64,000 bases of DNA, taken from assembly GCF_002899675.1 (NCBI RefSeq), contig NZ_PKUU01000007.1, forward strand, positions 1-64,000, written 5' to 3'. The notes beneath the pieces are model-generated. The model was not told the DNA's origin and did not search any database. It saw nothing but the letters and a program-made list of their open reading frames with translations. Positions 1 to 7,348 of the stretch are shown here, one piece after another. The position numbers and the translations under genes were made by a program. Position 1 is the stretch's first letter, and each line of letters begins with the position of its first letter. The DNA comes from Clostridium sp. chh4-2 (GTDB taxonomy: Bacteria > Bacillota > Clostridia > Lachnospirales > Lachnospiraceae).

Positions 1-1557
1 ATTACTATTTAATTGAGTATAAAGGTCCATGAGCACCTTGCCTTGGGCCGCCGATAGCGGTAGGCTAGCATTATTAGTAACACAGTTATTGACAATCTGC
101 CCAATAAAGCAGGCTCCGGTCGTAGCATTCCGGATATCTTCGAAGAACTTCTTAATCTTGCCAAAACCAACCCGCACTGTATCGTTTGCTGCCGGTACCG
201 GATAACTGGCCGTGGATGCCGTGAACGCGGATATCTTCGTGTCCGCAATGTCGCCACCAGAGGCAGTCACCTTCATATCCAACGCCGTCTGTTGTGCTGT
301 AGAAACAGGTTTGTTAGCATCGCTCGTATTGTCCACACTTCCCAGTCCTACCTGCGATTTTGTAATCCCGTGGGGGTTGGACTTATTAGCAATGTGGGAA
401 ATCAGATCCGCAATTGCCTTCATTACCTTTCCCAAAGACACACTTAATTTTTCGCCACTGGTAAGGTTGCTCAGCGTTGATTCCTGACTGAATTTGGTTA
501 TCACATTGGATCCATCTCCACCAGAGGATGTCACTTTTGTTCCAAGTTTCGTGTCCATCTCGGTTTCCGTGTAATATCGGTCATCATGGGCATGTCCGGA
601 AGGTGGGTACGTGGACGGCTTATTTTTTATGTAGGCATCTGAGCCGGTATCTGTTACATTCCAGTCCGACTGTACATTTACTTCCGCACCGGCCGTGATC
701 CCGGCTAATTTATTTTTATCAGCTGTGGTATAATCATTGGTAGATAACTGCTTCCCTGATACCTTATCCACCTTACTATCTACTGCATTCCACTTTGTCC
801 GCTCTGACGCAGTGACATGGATCACGGCATCCGCCTTATGGGAAATAAAGTCTGCGATTGCCTTCCTGATCTTTCCGAGTGACAGGCTTAGCTTTTCTCC
901 ACTGGTTATATTTTCCAGGCTCTCGGCTGTCGTATAGGTCGGCGTCTGGTCATTTGTTGACACGTTTGGCACGCTCCCAAGCCCTACCTGGGATTTTGTG
1001 ATACCATGTGGATTACTTTTATTACTCACATGGCTAAATGCTGCATTCCAATTATCCAGAAGTACTTGAGTGATTCCATCCAGAATCCCTTTGTTGCCGT
1101 GGGTATGTTTCTTACTGTTTGCATCATTCCAGTTCGTTCTCTCCGTCGCTGTGATATGCTTAACTGTATCGCTTACATGCGTATAGGCCGCACTCCAATT
1201 ATCCAGTAATGCTTGTGTTACCTTGTCCAAAATGGCCTTATTACTGTGTGTATGCTTCTTTCCATTAGCATCGTTCCAATTTGTACGTTCTGTATCTGTT
1301 ATCATCCGATGAGTGCTATCCTGTGTAACTTTACTTGCTGCAACATCCGTTATGTCATCATTTCCCGCCTTATCCTTGAAGGCAAGTGCTTTCAAACGCA
1401 CCTGAATTTCCTTTACAGATTCACCGATCCGGTTGAAGAACCAGTTAAAATAAGACGCAGGGGGTTTATAACCAGCCTTGAATCCTTCCTTTTTCAGATC
1501 TTCCGGCGGCTCAACGCCGATGTTTTCCCAATCCGGGACCTTTTTTTCAAAATCCAT
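1..1557 (-). CDS. Phage tail fibre / receptor-binding protein, partial
   Basis: The reading frame starts at an ATG at 1557 and stays open for 519 codons to the left edge, so the C-terminus is missing. The N-terminus (MDFEKKVPDW) resembles tail fibres that dock on P2/PBSX-type baseplates. The body is built of repeated modules. Two copies of an ERTNWNDAN..KKHTH unit lie at about residues 90-170, and an ERTKWNA unit appears again later. Two copies of SNPHGITKSQVGLGSV and two of TSGEKLS(L/V)SLGK follow. A GHAHDDRYYTE motif, typical of fibre shafts, lies near residue 335. It directly follows the baseplate genes. Function as a host-recognition fibre is inferred from position and repeats. Confidence 0.85.
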   Translation of the reverse strand, partial: MDFEKKVPDWENIGVEPPEDLKKEGFKAGYKPPASYFNWFFNRIGESVKEIQVRLKALAFKDKAGNDDITDVAASKVTQDSTHRMITDTERTNWNDANGKKHTHSNKAILDKVTQALLDNWSAAYTHVSDTVKHITATERTNWNDANSKKHTHGNKGILDGITQVLLDNWNAAFSHVSNKSNPHGITKSQVGLGSVPNVSTNDQTPTYTTAESLENITSGEKLSLSLGKIRKAIADFISHKADAVIHVTASERTKWNAVDSKVDKVSGKQLSTNDYTTADKNKLAGITAGAEVNVQSDWNVTDTGSDAYIKNKPSTYPPSGHAHDDRYYTETEMDTKLGTKVTSSGGDGSNVITKFSQESTLSNLTSGEKLSVSLGKVMKAIADLISHIANKSNPHGITKSQVGLGSVDNTSDANKPVSTAQQTALDMKVTASGGDIADTKISAFTASTASYPVPAANDTVRVGFGKIKKFFEDIRNATTGACFIGQIVNNCVTNNASLPLSAAQGKVLMDLYTQLNSN

Positions 1558-1572
1558 GTATCATTCTCCTCT

Positions 1573-2199
1573 CTATATTGGCAAGACTGGGATGCTATCA
1601 TCTTCTCCAAGCAGTAGCCCCAAATATCCGCCGATGGTCTGAGCCACATCTGCGAATCCCGCGTCTGCATCATATTCCCCATCCAGTTCCGCAAATTCAA
1701 ATGTTCCTTCAAAGTTATCGGCCGCCAACGTTACACATATTGGCAGGAGGGACTCAATCATTGTCACTGCCTGCCGACTCGAGAACCCTGCATTCACCAG
1801 CACAAAAATTGGGAACTTGGTAAGTTTCACTACACATGGACGTTCCTCTTCCGCAATATCCAGGTCATCAAGAGAAATGTCGCCTTTCTGGCTGTTAAAC
1901 ATGAGGACAAGCGTATTCAGGATGGAATTATAATCTCCTTGCACCACATTACGTCCAATCCTCGCAAACAGCATGTACCGGTACTGCTCATCATTCAGGA
2001 GCCCGCGGCGCTGTCCCAACATATCCCCATACAGATCCAAAGTTTTTCCGGTTGCCTGATTTAAGTCCAACGCACTCAGTACTGCTTGAATATCTGACCT
2101 CAGTTCATCCGCCTCTACCTTTCCCAGTTCCAATATCTTGTAGTTATTACTGTCCGTATCCTTCCGGTAACAATCCGGTAAACGTTCTACCGGTTTCAT
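1573..2199 (-). CDS. Baseplate/tail protein, XkdU-like (DUF2313, YmfQ family)
   Basis: A 208-residue protein that opens MKPVERLPDCYRKD, then an LGKVEADELRSDI helix and a LDLYGDMLGQRRG segment. This is the usual look of YmfQ/DUF2313 proteins, which follow baseplate protein J in PBSX- and Mu-like phages. Its start overlaps the end of the J gene by 4 bp (ATGA), which implies translational coupling. It probably links the baseplate wedge to the fibre encoded just downstream. The acidic, glycine-rich C-terminus is not conserved in any way I can recognise. Family is fairly sure; the exact structural role is inferred from gene order. Confidence 0.75.
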   Translation of the reverse strand: MKPVERLPDCYRKDTDSNNYKILELGKVEADELRSDIQAVLSALDLNQATGKTLDLYGDMLGQRRGLLNDEQYRYMLFARIGRNVVQGDYNSILNTLVLMFNSQKGDISLDDLDIAEEERPCVVKLTKFPIFVLVNAGFSSRQAVTMIESLLPICVTLAADNFEGTFEFAELDGEYDADAGFADVAQTIGGYLGLLLGEDDSIPVLPI

Positions 2200-3350
2200 T
2201 CAACCACCTCTATTTCGATATTTTCCGCTGCGCTTCTTGCCACTTCGTAATCTTCTATCAGGATATTGCTGGAAGAAAAATTCGTTCCATTGTTTGAGAC
2301 TAAAAGTTCCTGGACGTTCACTACACCATGAATCTCATGGATGTATCCGTATAGACTGGACAGATACACCGAGCCCCCGTTTGCAAGATTATTTATATAT
2401 TCCAGCAGACTGTCTTTAATCTGACCGATCCCATTGCTTTCAAAAAATTGGTTCGTCAAAATCTTTGCTCGGATGTAAACCATCCGTTTCACCGTTCTGG
2501 AAAAACGTACTACATGAGGTTTATTTCCTTCATCTAACACCTGTACTTCAACCTCTCCAACGCTCTTGATTCCCAATGGTTTCTTGGAAAAGATTGCATC
2601 TCCGATCAGTTGGTCCTGGCTTTCCGGCGCCAGTACGTAGCACTCAAAACTGTGGGGCGGCCTTCCATCAACCATCTGCTCCGTATCATTTTCCGTAATA
2701 GCAACGCCATCCACCAGTGCCACACGAGATATTGCTCCACGGATAGCGTCAATGGTTGCGCTTCCTGATCCAGCGATGGATTCGCCAAACCGGATTCGTA
2801 GAGAGGTGTCATTCTCCCGCTCCTGCCCATAGGCCGTTATGCCAAGCAACTCCACCCGTTCAAGATCCGCATCTGGATTCACGATAGATAATTCCGTCCC
2901 TAGTTTCAGATTTCCGGCAGTTCCGGATTCTGAACAGCGTGCATTGCACTCCACGGTTCCGTCCACCCCCACCGTATAATCCTGATCCACATAAAAGGTC
3001 TGCCCGCCTCCTGACACACAGAATGCAGCCGGAATCACAGCTCCAGCATTTCCAATAAAACGCACGTTAAGCATTGCTTCCGTTGCAGGATCACGTACCA
3101 CTCCCGCAAACGCGCAAAGCCGGTCCAGGTTCTGCCCCCTGGCACTGCTTGGGAACCTGGCATAGTAGATATCTTCCAGCAGTTCATAGCAATCCGCCAG
3201 ATCCGTCACATTGATCCGGATGAATTTTCCTAGGGCAGACTGTCCGCTGGTGTCAATATCCTCACCGAACAGTTCCTTGGCCCGTGCGGTCTGCGCAGCC
3301 AGCAGATCCTCATAAGTTGGCCGCTTAAAACCTTTTTCTGTTAATACCAT
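2196..3350 (-). CDS. Baseplate assembly protein J (XkdT-like)
   Basis: This 384-residue protein belongs to the gpJ/XkdT baseplate wedge family of contractile tails. Supporting features are the N-terminal FGEDIDTSGQSALGKFIRI segment and the ARFPSSARGQNLDRLCAFAGV motif. A beta-rich centre follows, then a C-terminal VYLSSLYGYIHEIHGVVNV region. The ATG at 3350 has GGAGG seven bases upstream and is preferred over the in-frame ATG at 3356. It overlaps the end of the XkdS-like gene. In PBSX-like phages this protein connects the hub to the outer baseplate and fibres. Confidence 0.9.
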   Translation of the reverse strand: MVLTEKGFKRPTYEDLLAAQTARAKELFGEDIDTSGQSALGKFIRINVTDLADCYELLEDIYYARFPSSARGQNLDRLCAFAGVVRDPATEAMLNVRFIGNAGAVIPAAFCVSGGGQTFYVDQDYTVGVDGTVECNARCSESGTAGNLKLGTELSIVNPDADLERVELLGITAYGQERENDTSLRIRFGESIAGSGSATIDAIRGAISRVALVDGVAITENDTEQMVDGRPPHSFECYVLAPESQDQLIGDAIFSKKPLGIKSVGEVEVQVLDEGNKPHVVRFSRTVKRMVYIRAKILTNQFFESNGIGQIKDSLLEYINNLANGGSVYLSSLYGYIHEIHGVVNVQELLVSNNGTNFSSSNILIEDYEVARSAAENIEIEVVE

Positions 3351-3352
3351 CG

Positions 3353-3697
3353 TCATACCTCCATCTTCACTTCCACCATACCGTCAGCCCCAGCTACGGA
3401 AAATGTAATCTCCATCGTTCTTCCCTCTGTTGCGATATCGCAATGCGTCATCTGTAGGGTCTTATCCACCTGGGCAATAGCATTACGCACGTAGTCCCGA
3501 ACCATGGCCGGATTCGGATTCTTCTTTAAAATCTTTTGTACAGGAATCCCTTCCTTGGGATCCATCCACCACTCCCCACGATTAGTGCCAAGAACCTGAC
3601 GGATCTTCTGGATCAGCAGTTCTGTATCGTATGTCAGTTTCACGTCATTATTTTCAATGATAACGTCTCCTTTTTCGTCCAACGCAAATCCTTTCAT
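3353..3697 (-). CDS. Baseplate wedge protein, XkdS-like (DUF2634, gp25-like)
   Basis: A 114-residue protein with the DUF2634/gp25 pattern: a short beta hairpin (GDVIIENNDVKLTYDTE), then the IQKIRQVLGTNRGEWWMDPKEGIP stretch in which the Arg-Gly-Glu-Trp core is typical. It sits immediately before the J gene in the standard PBSX order xkdS-xkdT-xkdU. The role is a wedge component that nucleates sheath polymerisation in related phages; that role is family knowledge and is not shown here. Confidence 0.85.
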   Translation of the reverse strand: MKGFALDEKGDVIIENNDVKLTYDTELLIQKIRQVLGTNRGEWWMDPKEGIPVQKILKKNPNPAMVRDYVRNAIAQVDKTLQMTHCDIATEGRTMEITFSVAGADGMVEVKMEV

Positions 3698-3708
3698 GCG
3701 ATCACCTC

Positions 3709-4068
3709 CTACAAAATTCCTACAATCACGGCTCCGGCCAGCGTGTGATGCCCTGATACCGGTGTCGCAAATGCTCCTGTTCGCGTCTCAGTGATATCAC
3801 GCTCCGCACAGACGCAGTACACGGTATCGCCAGCCTGCACCCGGCGGACTGCAGCCGGAGAAAGACTGGTGAACTTTACGGCACTGTCCAACACCGGGCA
3901 ATTCGGGATCACTGCCTGCTTCTGTGGCTGCCCTCCTATGGCCCGAACCATGTTAAGGGGCTGGACCGTTGCAAGATTCCCACTGATGCTGATTACCTTC
4001 CCGCAAAATCCAGTATGGAGCTGAAGAAGTGCTTGTTCTATCATTTCATTAAATACGGTTCCTTTCAT
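3709..4068 (-). CDS. Baseplate protein, XkdR-like (DUF2577 or gp138-type OB fold)
   Basis: A 119-residue beta-rich protein. The segment GKVISISGNLATVQPL and the central pattern AGDTVYCVCAERDI look like the small OB-fold hub/spike proteins (DUF2577 or gp138 N-terminal type) that lie upstream of xkdS. The C-terminus is a short Gly/Ala/Val stretch. Order and spacing match PBSX-like clusters, although two unrelated genes are wedged between this gene and xkdQ. A central hub or spike-base role is inferred. Confidence 0.65.
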   Translation of the reverse strand: MKGTVFNEMIEQALLQLHTGFCGKVISISGNLATVQPLNMVRAIGGQPQKQAVIPNCPVLDSAVKFTSLSPAAVRRVQAGDTVYCVCAERDITETRTGAFATPVSGHHTLAGAVIVGIL

Positions 4069-4097
4069 CTAATCACCTCTTTCCCTGCGATTTTGTA

Positions 4098-4131
4098 TAA
4101 AAATAACGCCCCTCATTTGAAGGGCGTTCCT
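4098..4131 (-). terminator. Rho-independent terminator after the ORF6N gene
   Basis: On the minus strand AACGCCC pairs with GGGCGTT around a ten-base loop and is followed by ATTTTT. It lies directly behind the stop of the ORF6N gene, inside the tail cluster, so the two inserted genes form their own transcription unit. Confidence 0.75.
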
Positions 4132-4135
4132 ATTA

Positions 4136-4864
4136 TTAATGATATGCGGTTTGTACATTCAGTAAGCTAATTATCAGAGTCGCCGCTTTTTCTGCCTGTG
4201 AATTATAATACTTTGCCAAAGGGGTATTCAACATATCACCTTTATCACAATTCACTGTTGCGTGAAATAGTTCAAAAGCGATTTCATAATTCACTTCCTC
4301 TAATGATAACCCATTTCTTATTGCAATTCTTTTTCCGTGCAAATAACTTTTGTATACTGATAATTCCTTTGTATTTATTTGTAAACCGTTCATTTCTGCA
4401 ACCTGCATTAAAATTTTGAAAATACTAATAACATCATGGCTCTCTTTTGTTGCCACCTTCATTTCAGGCAATTCATCTGGTATCGGCTTCGTGCTCATCA
4501 TCACAGGAACAACCTCTTCCTTCTTCTGATCATCTTTCGCCCGGAAATAGAAGTCCACTAGGTAATCGTACACTTCCCACGCCTGATCCGTGTTCAGAGA
4601 TTTTGCATGGAACAGGGCACCTTTTTCAGTCCAGAGATAGATTACATGGGCAAATTTAAGGTTGTCATCAATTTGATGACTAGCTTTAAACTCTTTTAAA
4701 GGTTGTCCTTCAAGAGGAATAAAGTGTTTTCCTACTATATACCGTTCCCTGTTTCTCGTATAATTGTTGGAAATAACCTGTCTTGTTGTGCCATAGCTTT
4801 GTGCGAGCTGCGATGTTGTCAACACCCTCTTACCTTCAATTTCTACTAATTGAAAATTCCGCAT
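4136..4864 (-). CDS. ORF6N-domain phage regulator (antirepressor-like)
   Basis: A 242-residue protein. Residues 1-95 (QLVEIEGKRVLTTSQLAQSYGTT, then RNRERYIVGKHF and a LWTEKGALFHAK segment) fit the ORF6N DNA-binding domain of phage antirepressor-type proteins. The C-terminal half is mostly helical and is not recognised. It is a moron: it interrupts the xkdR-xkdQ order and has its own terminator behind it. The ATG at 4864 follows AAAGGAG. An upstream ribbon-helix-helix gene with its own regulated promoter probably co-transcribes it. The target is unknown. Confidence 0.75.
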   Translation of the reverse strand: MRNFQLVEIEGKRVLTTSQLAQSYGTTRQVISNNYTRNRERYIVGKHFIPLEGQPLKEFKASHQIDDNLKFAHVIYLWTEKGALFHAKSLNTDQAWEVYDYLVDFYFRAKDDQKKEEVVPVMMSTKPIPDELPEMKVATKESHDVISIFKILMQVAEMNGLQINTKELSVYKSYLHGKRIAIRNGLSLEEVNYEIAFELFHATVNCDKGDMLNTPLAKYYNSQAEKAATLIISLLNVQTAYH

Positions 4865-4903
4865 AATATAAAACTCCTTTCAAAATTTTAGTTCTTGAAA
4901 GAA

Positions 4904-4943
4904 GTTTCCCAAGATGATATACTGTCCCTATCAGATGGGAAAC
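4904..4943. promoter_or_regulatory. Inverted repeat in the ORF6N leader
   Basis: GTTTCCCA at 4904-4911 is mirrored by TGGGAAAC at 4936-4943, in the gap before the ORF6N start. It could be an operator or a leader hairpin. Nothing else decides between these. Confidence 0.35.
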
Positions 4944-4989
4944 CTCTGGTGTCAAAGTAGTAGTTGCTGGTCGCCAAACTTGTCAACTG

Positions 4990-5208
4990 CTACTTTTCTT
5001 CTAGTTCCTCGTCAATTTTTTGATCAAGCCATTGCTTTTTGGTTTTTTGCTGTTTAGCTAATACTTTCTCAAAAGCCTCCATTTTTTCCTTCTCAACTTC
5101 AACATGAAACGCTTTTTTATTTTTCCTCCTTTCTCTAAAATAATCTGACCTGTCTTTAACTATTTGAGGAACTTCCACAAGCCGTATTTTATCTGCTATT
5201 TTATTCAC
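4990..5208 (-). CDS. Small ribbon-helix-helix-like DNA-binding protein
   Basis: A roughly 70-residue, highly charged protein. Its C-terminal 40 residues read as a beta strand (FHVEVE) and two amphipathic helices (KEKMEAFEKVLAKQQ and TKKQWLDQKIDEELEE), the layout of a ribbon-helix-helix fold. The start is uncertain. The frame is open further upstream, but that part lies across the promoter. AAGGAGG sits at about 5208-5214, so the start is either the GTG at 5208, which is very close to it, or an ATA codon at 5199. Two palindromes in its promoter suggest autorepression. It probably shares a transcript with the ORF6N gene. Confidence 0.6.
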   Translation of the reverse strand: MNKIADKIRLVEVPQIVKDRSDYFRERRKNKKAFHVEVEKEKMEAFEKVLAKQQKTKKQWLDQKIDEELEEK

Positions 5209-5212
5209 CTCC

Positions 5213-5256
5213 TTGTTGCATGTAACAACTATATCATGTTGCATGCAACAAGTCAA
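5213..5256 (-). promoter_or_regulatory. Promoter with two palindromic operators for the RHH/ORF6N unit
   Basis: On the minus strand TTGACT (5256-5251), a 17-bp spacer and TATAGT (5233-5228) form a near-consensus promoter. The spacer contains the palindrome GTTGCATGCAAC (5238-5249). A second copy, GTTGCATGTAAC (5215-5226), covers the expected start of transcription. The centres are 23 bp apart. This is the classic layout of a promoter repressed by a small dimeric protein. Confidence 0.75.
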
Positions 5257-5286
5257 GTGATAATTACATCAACCTTTTTCCGTTCC

Positions 5287-6432
5287 TTATCCCACCTTTG
5301 CTCCAAGTTTTCTCAGCATTTCCAGATTCTGTGCAGCCGTTCCACTGTATCCAGCGATCCCTAACTTTTCAGCCAGTGTCTTCCGGTATGCGTAAGAGCT
5401 GTCTGCCCAAACCGATTTCAGCCCGTCCACAATGGAGACGCCACTGTATCCGGACAGATCCGGCAGGCCTTCTGTCTTCTGCTCTGTTTCGGAAGCCGGT
5501 GGCGCCGGCGGGCATTCAACGGCTTTTACTTTTGTCAGAAAGTTCGTTCCATCATAGGTGTGGCTTCCTTCCCTGACACGGTAAGATCCTGATACATTTT
5601 TAGAGTTAACTTTTATCAGGCTTGCCGTTGTAACTCTGTGCTGCAGAAGCATGGTTATTTCATAGCCATGAACCGCATCGACAAAATCTTCCATGGTGTT
5701 TTCTTCCTCAAACTCTGACAGTTCCAGTAAACCGGTATCTGCCGATAATGCAAAATCCAAGCCGTCTCCGTCAATAATCGGCCTTACATAGATCTGTCCC
5801 TTACAGATATAAGCTGATACACCGCAGACCTTTGCATACTTACGTATATTTTCCATTAATCCGCCGTCAACCGTCGCTTTATCTTTGTATATATAATCCC
5901 GTTTCAGCGTAAATACTGCTACTGGCAGTCCCATCATTCCCACCAGTTCCTGAAGGATCCGGCTTGCCGGCGTCCCCGCAGCGTAAGAGATGCTTTTTAT
6001 TTCTTTTTCTTTTCTGTCATTGCTGTCGACTGCATAGATCTCCGTTATCCGGTCTACGCCGGAATAATATGTTTTGGGCTTCGAAATATACCCACTGAAA
6101 ATAATCCCCGTATCGCTTCCGTATCCAGCTGTAACCGTAATCTTCTCACCTGTCTTGATATTCTGTATGGTTGTATCTGAGAGATTATAGATGATGATTT
6201 CGGCCTCATCTGCTTCTGTATCATCATCAAATGGAATGTCAAACTCACAGTCCAGCTCTTCACTACTGATTGTCACATCTCCGGCTTGAATAATTACGGT
6301 ATGCCCATATAGACCATTCTGGTCCGCTTCTTCCGTGTCCAAGGATATTTTCCCTTCCAAACTCCGGATTGATTCTATGATTCTGGAACTTCGTCCAAAA
6401 CCAACCCCTTCGACTGTAAAACTATTTCTCAT
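5287..6432 (-). CDS. Tail hub protein, XkdQ-like (late control D family)
   Basis: A protein of about 380 residues in the XkdQ/YqbQ position. It has the gpD-type pattern: an early FDIPFDDDTEADEAEIIIYNLS region, then GEKITVTAGYGSDTGIIFSGYIS, followed by repeated beta segments. The ATG at 6432 is preferred over 6447, which would read into the upstream gene. In contractile tails this family forms the hub ring on which the spike is mounted. It overlaps slightly with, or abuts, the upstream plug-like gene. Confidence 0.8.
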   Translation of the reverse strand: MRNSFTVEGVGFGRSSRIIESIRSLEGKISLDTEEADQNGLYGHTVIIQAGDVTISSEELDCEFDIPFDDDTEADEAEIIIYNLSDTTIQNIKTGEKITVTAGYGSDTGIIFSGYISKPKTYYSGVDRITEIYAVDSNDRKEKEIKSISYAAGTPASRILQELVGMMGLPVAVFTLKRDYIYKDKATVDGGLMENIRKYAKVCGVSAYICKGQIYVRPIIDGDGLDFALSADTGLLELSEFEEENTMEDFVDAVHGYEITMLLQHRVTTASLIKVNSKNVSGSYRVREGSHTYDGTNFLTKVKAVECPPAPPASETEQKTEGLPDLSGYSGVSIVDGLKSVWADSSYAYRKTLAEKLGIAGYSGTAAQNLEMLRKLGAKVG

Positions 6433-6436
6433 GTAC

Positions 6437-6754
6437 TCACTTCCCATTGTCGATTGTCAAAAAAACAGTCTCTCCAAAATTCTCCCATGTCACGGCCTGT
6501 TCCTGTCCCGATTCGTCCAATGGGACGATATCCGGCATTGGAAACACTCCGCTTTCGTAGATATCCCGAAACAGCGGCACTCCATAAACAATCGGCTCCG
6601 CATGACACAGCAGTTTTCCGTCCCGGTACAAGGACACAGTAAAGAGGTCCGCCCGCTTGTTGTAGGCGAACCTCATATTAAATTTATCTTTCCCTAGTGC
6701 AATGTTGAACCCATAGGGAATCAGTTCTTTTTTCACAATAATCCGATCTCTCAT
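6437..6754 (-). CDS. Small baseplate protein, plug-like (Pam3 gp18 type)
   Basis: A 105-residue beta-rich protein lying between the LysM tail protein and the XkdQ hub. The pattern of beta strands and the segment VSLYRDGKLLCHAEPIVYGVP resemble the small baseplate plug proteins described in contractile phages of the Pam3 type. The match is by overall pattern only. Position supports a hub role. Confidence 0.5.
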   Translation of the reverse strand: MRDRIIVKKELIPYGFNIALGKDKFNMRFAYNKRADLFTVSLYRDGKLLCHAEPIVYGVPLFRDIYESGVFPMPDIVPLDESGQEQAVTWENFGETVFLTIDNGK

Positions 6755-6768
6755 TATTCCCTCCCCCT

Positions 6769-7347
6769 TTATGGTATCACTAAAATCTGGCCGGCTTTAA
6801 TCTTGTTTGGATCTGATAGCTTGTCACGGTTTGCATCAAATACTTTCGGAAACTGGTTTGCATTCCCATAATATGACTTTGCAATCTTAGATAATGTATC
6901 CCCGGACTTTACCGTATGAGTCCTGGTCGGCGGCGTTTCGGCAGCCGGTACCGGTGCTTCCTCTACCTGTTGGGTTCCATTATTTCCACTTCCTTCCATG
7001 TATGGACTTTTAGCAATCCGGATCTCCTTCAGCTCCATAGTGAAGCGGCAGCCACTGCGAATATCACCTATATGGCTGGTAGAAAATTTTGAAATTACGA
7101 CATCAGAAACCAGATTGACTCCAACATACTCCACCAGCTCGCCACTCTTCTGCATGTTTTCTATTTCAGCAACATCATCTTCGTAGCTGCTTCCCACAAT
7201 TTCACCGGACAGGCTCAGGAACAGAGGGGAACGGCGGATATGATCCGTCAGCTCAATCCCCTCTTCTACCGGATGGGTGCTCGCAGTAATCTCTCTGGAT
7301 ACATCCTCAGATTCTACAAAAATATAAATATCATTAATCAGCGCCAT
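6769..7347 (-). CDS. LysM tail protein, XkdP-like
   Basis: A 192-residue protein. Residues 1-115 form the tail-tip domain. A Pro/Thr-rich linker follows, and a C-terminal LysM motif (HTVKSGDTLSKIAKSYYG ... KIKAGQILVIP) ends the protein. LysM binds peptidoglycan, so the protein probably docks the tail tip to the wall during injection. Its place between tape measure and hub is the standard XkdO-XkdP-XkdQ order. Confidence 0.88.
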   Translation of the reverse strand: MALINDIYIFVESEDVSREITASTHPVEEGIELTDHIRRSPLFLSLSGEIVGSSYEDDVAEIENMQKSGELVEYVGVNLVSDVVISKFSTSHIGDIRSGCRFTMELKEIRIAKSPYMEGSGNNGTQQVEEAPVPAAETPPTRTHTVKSGDTLSKIAKSYYGNANQFPKVFDANRDKLSDPNKIKAGQILVIP

Positions 7348-7348
7348 C

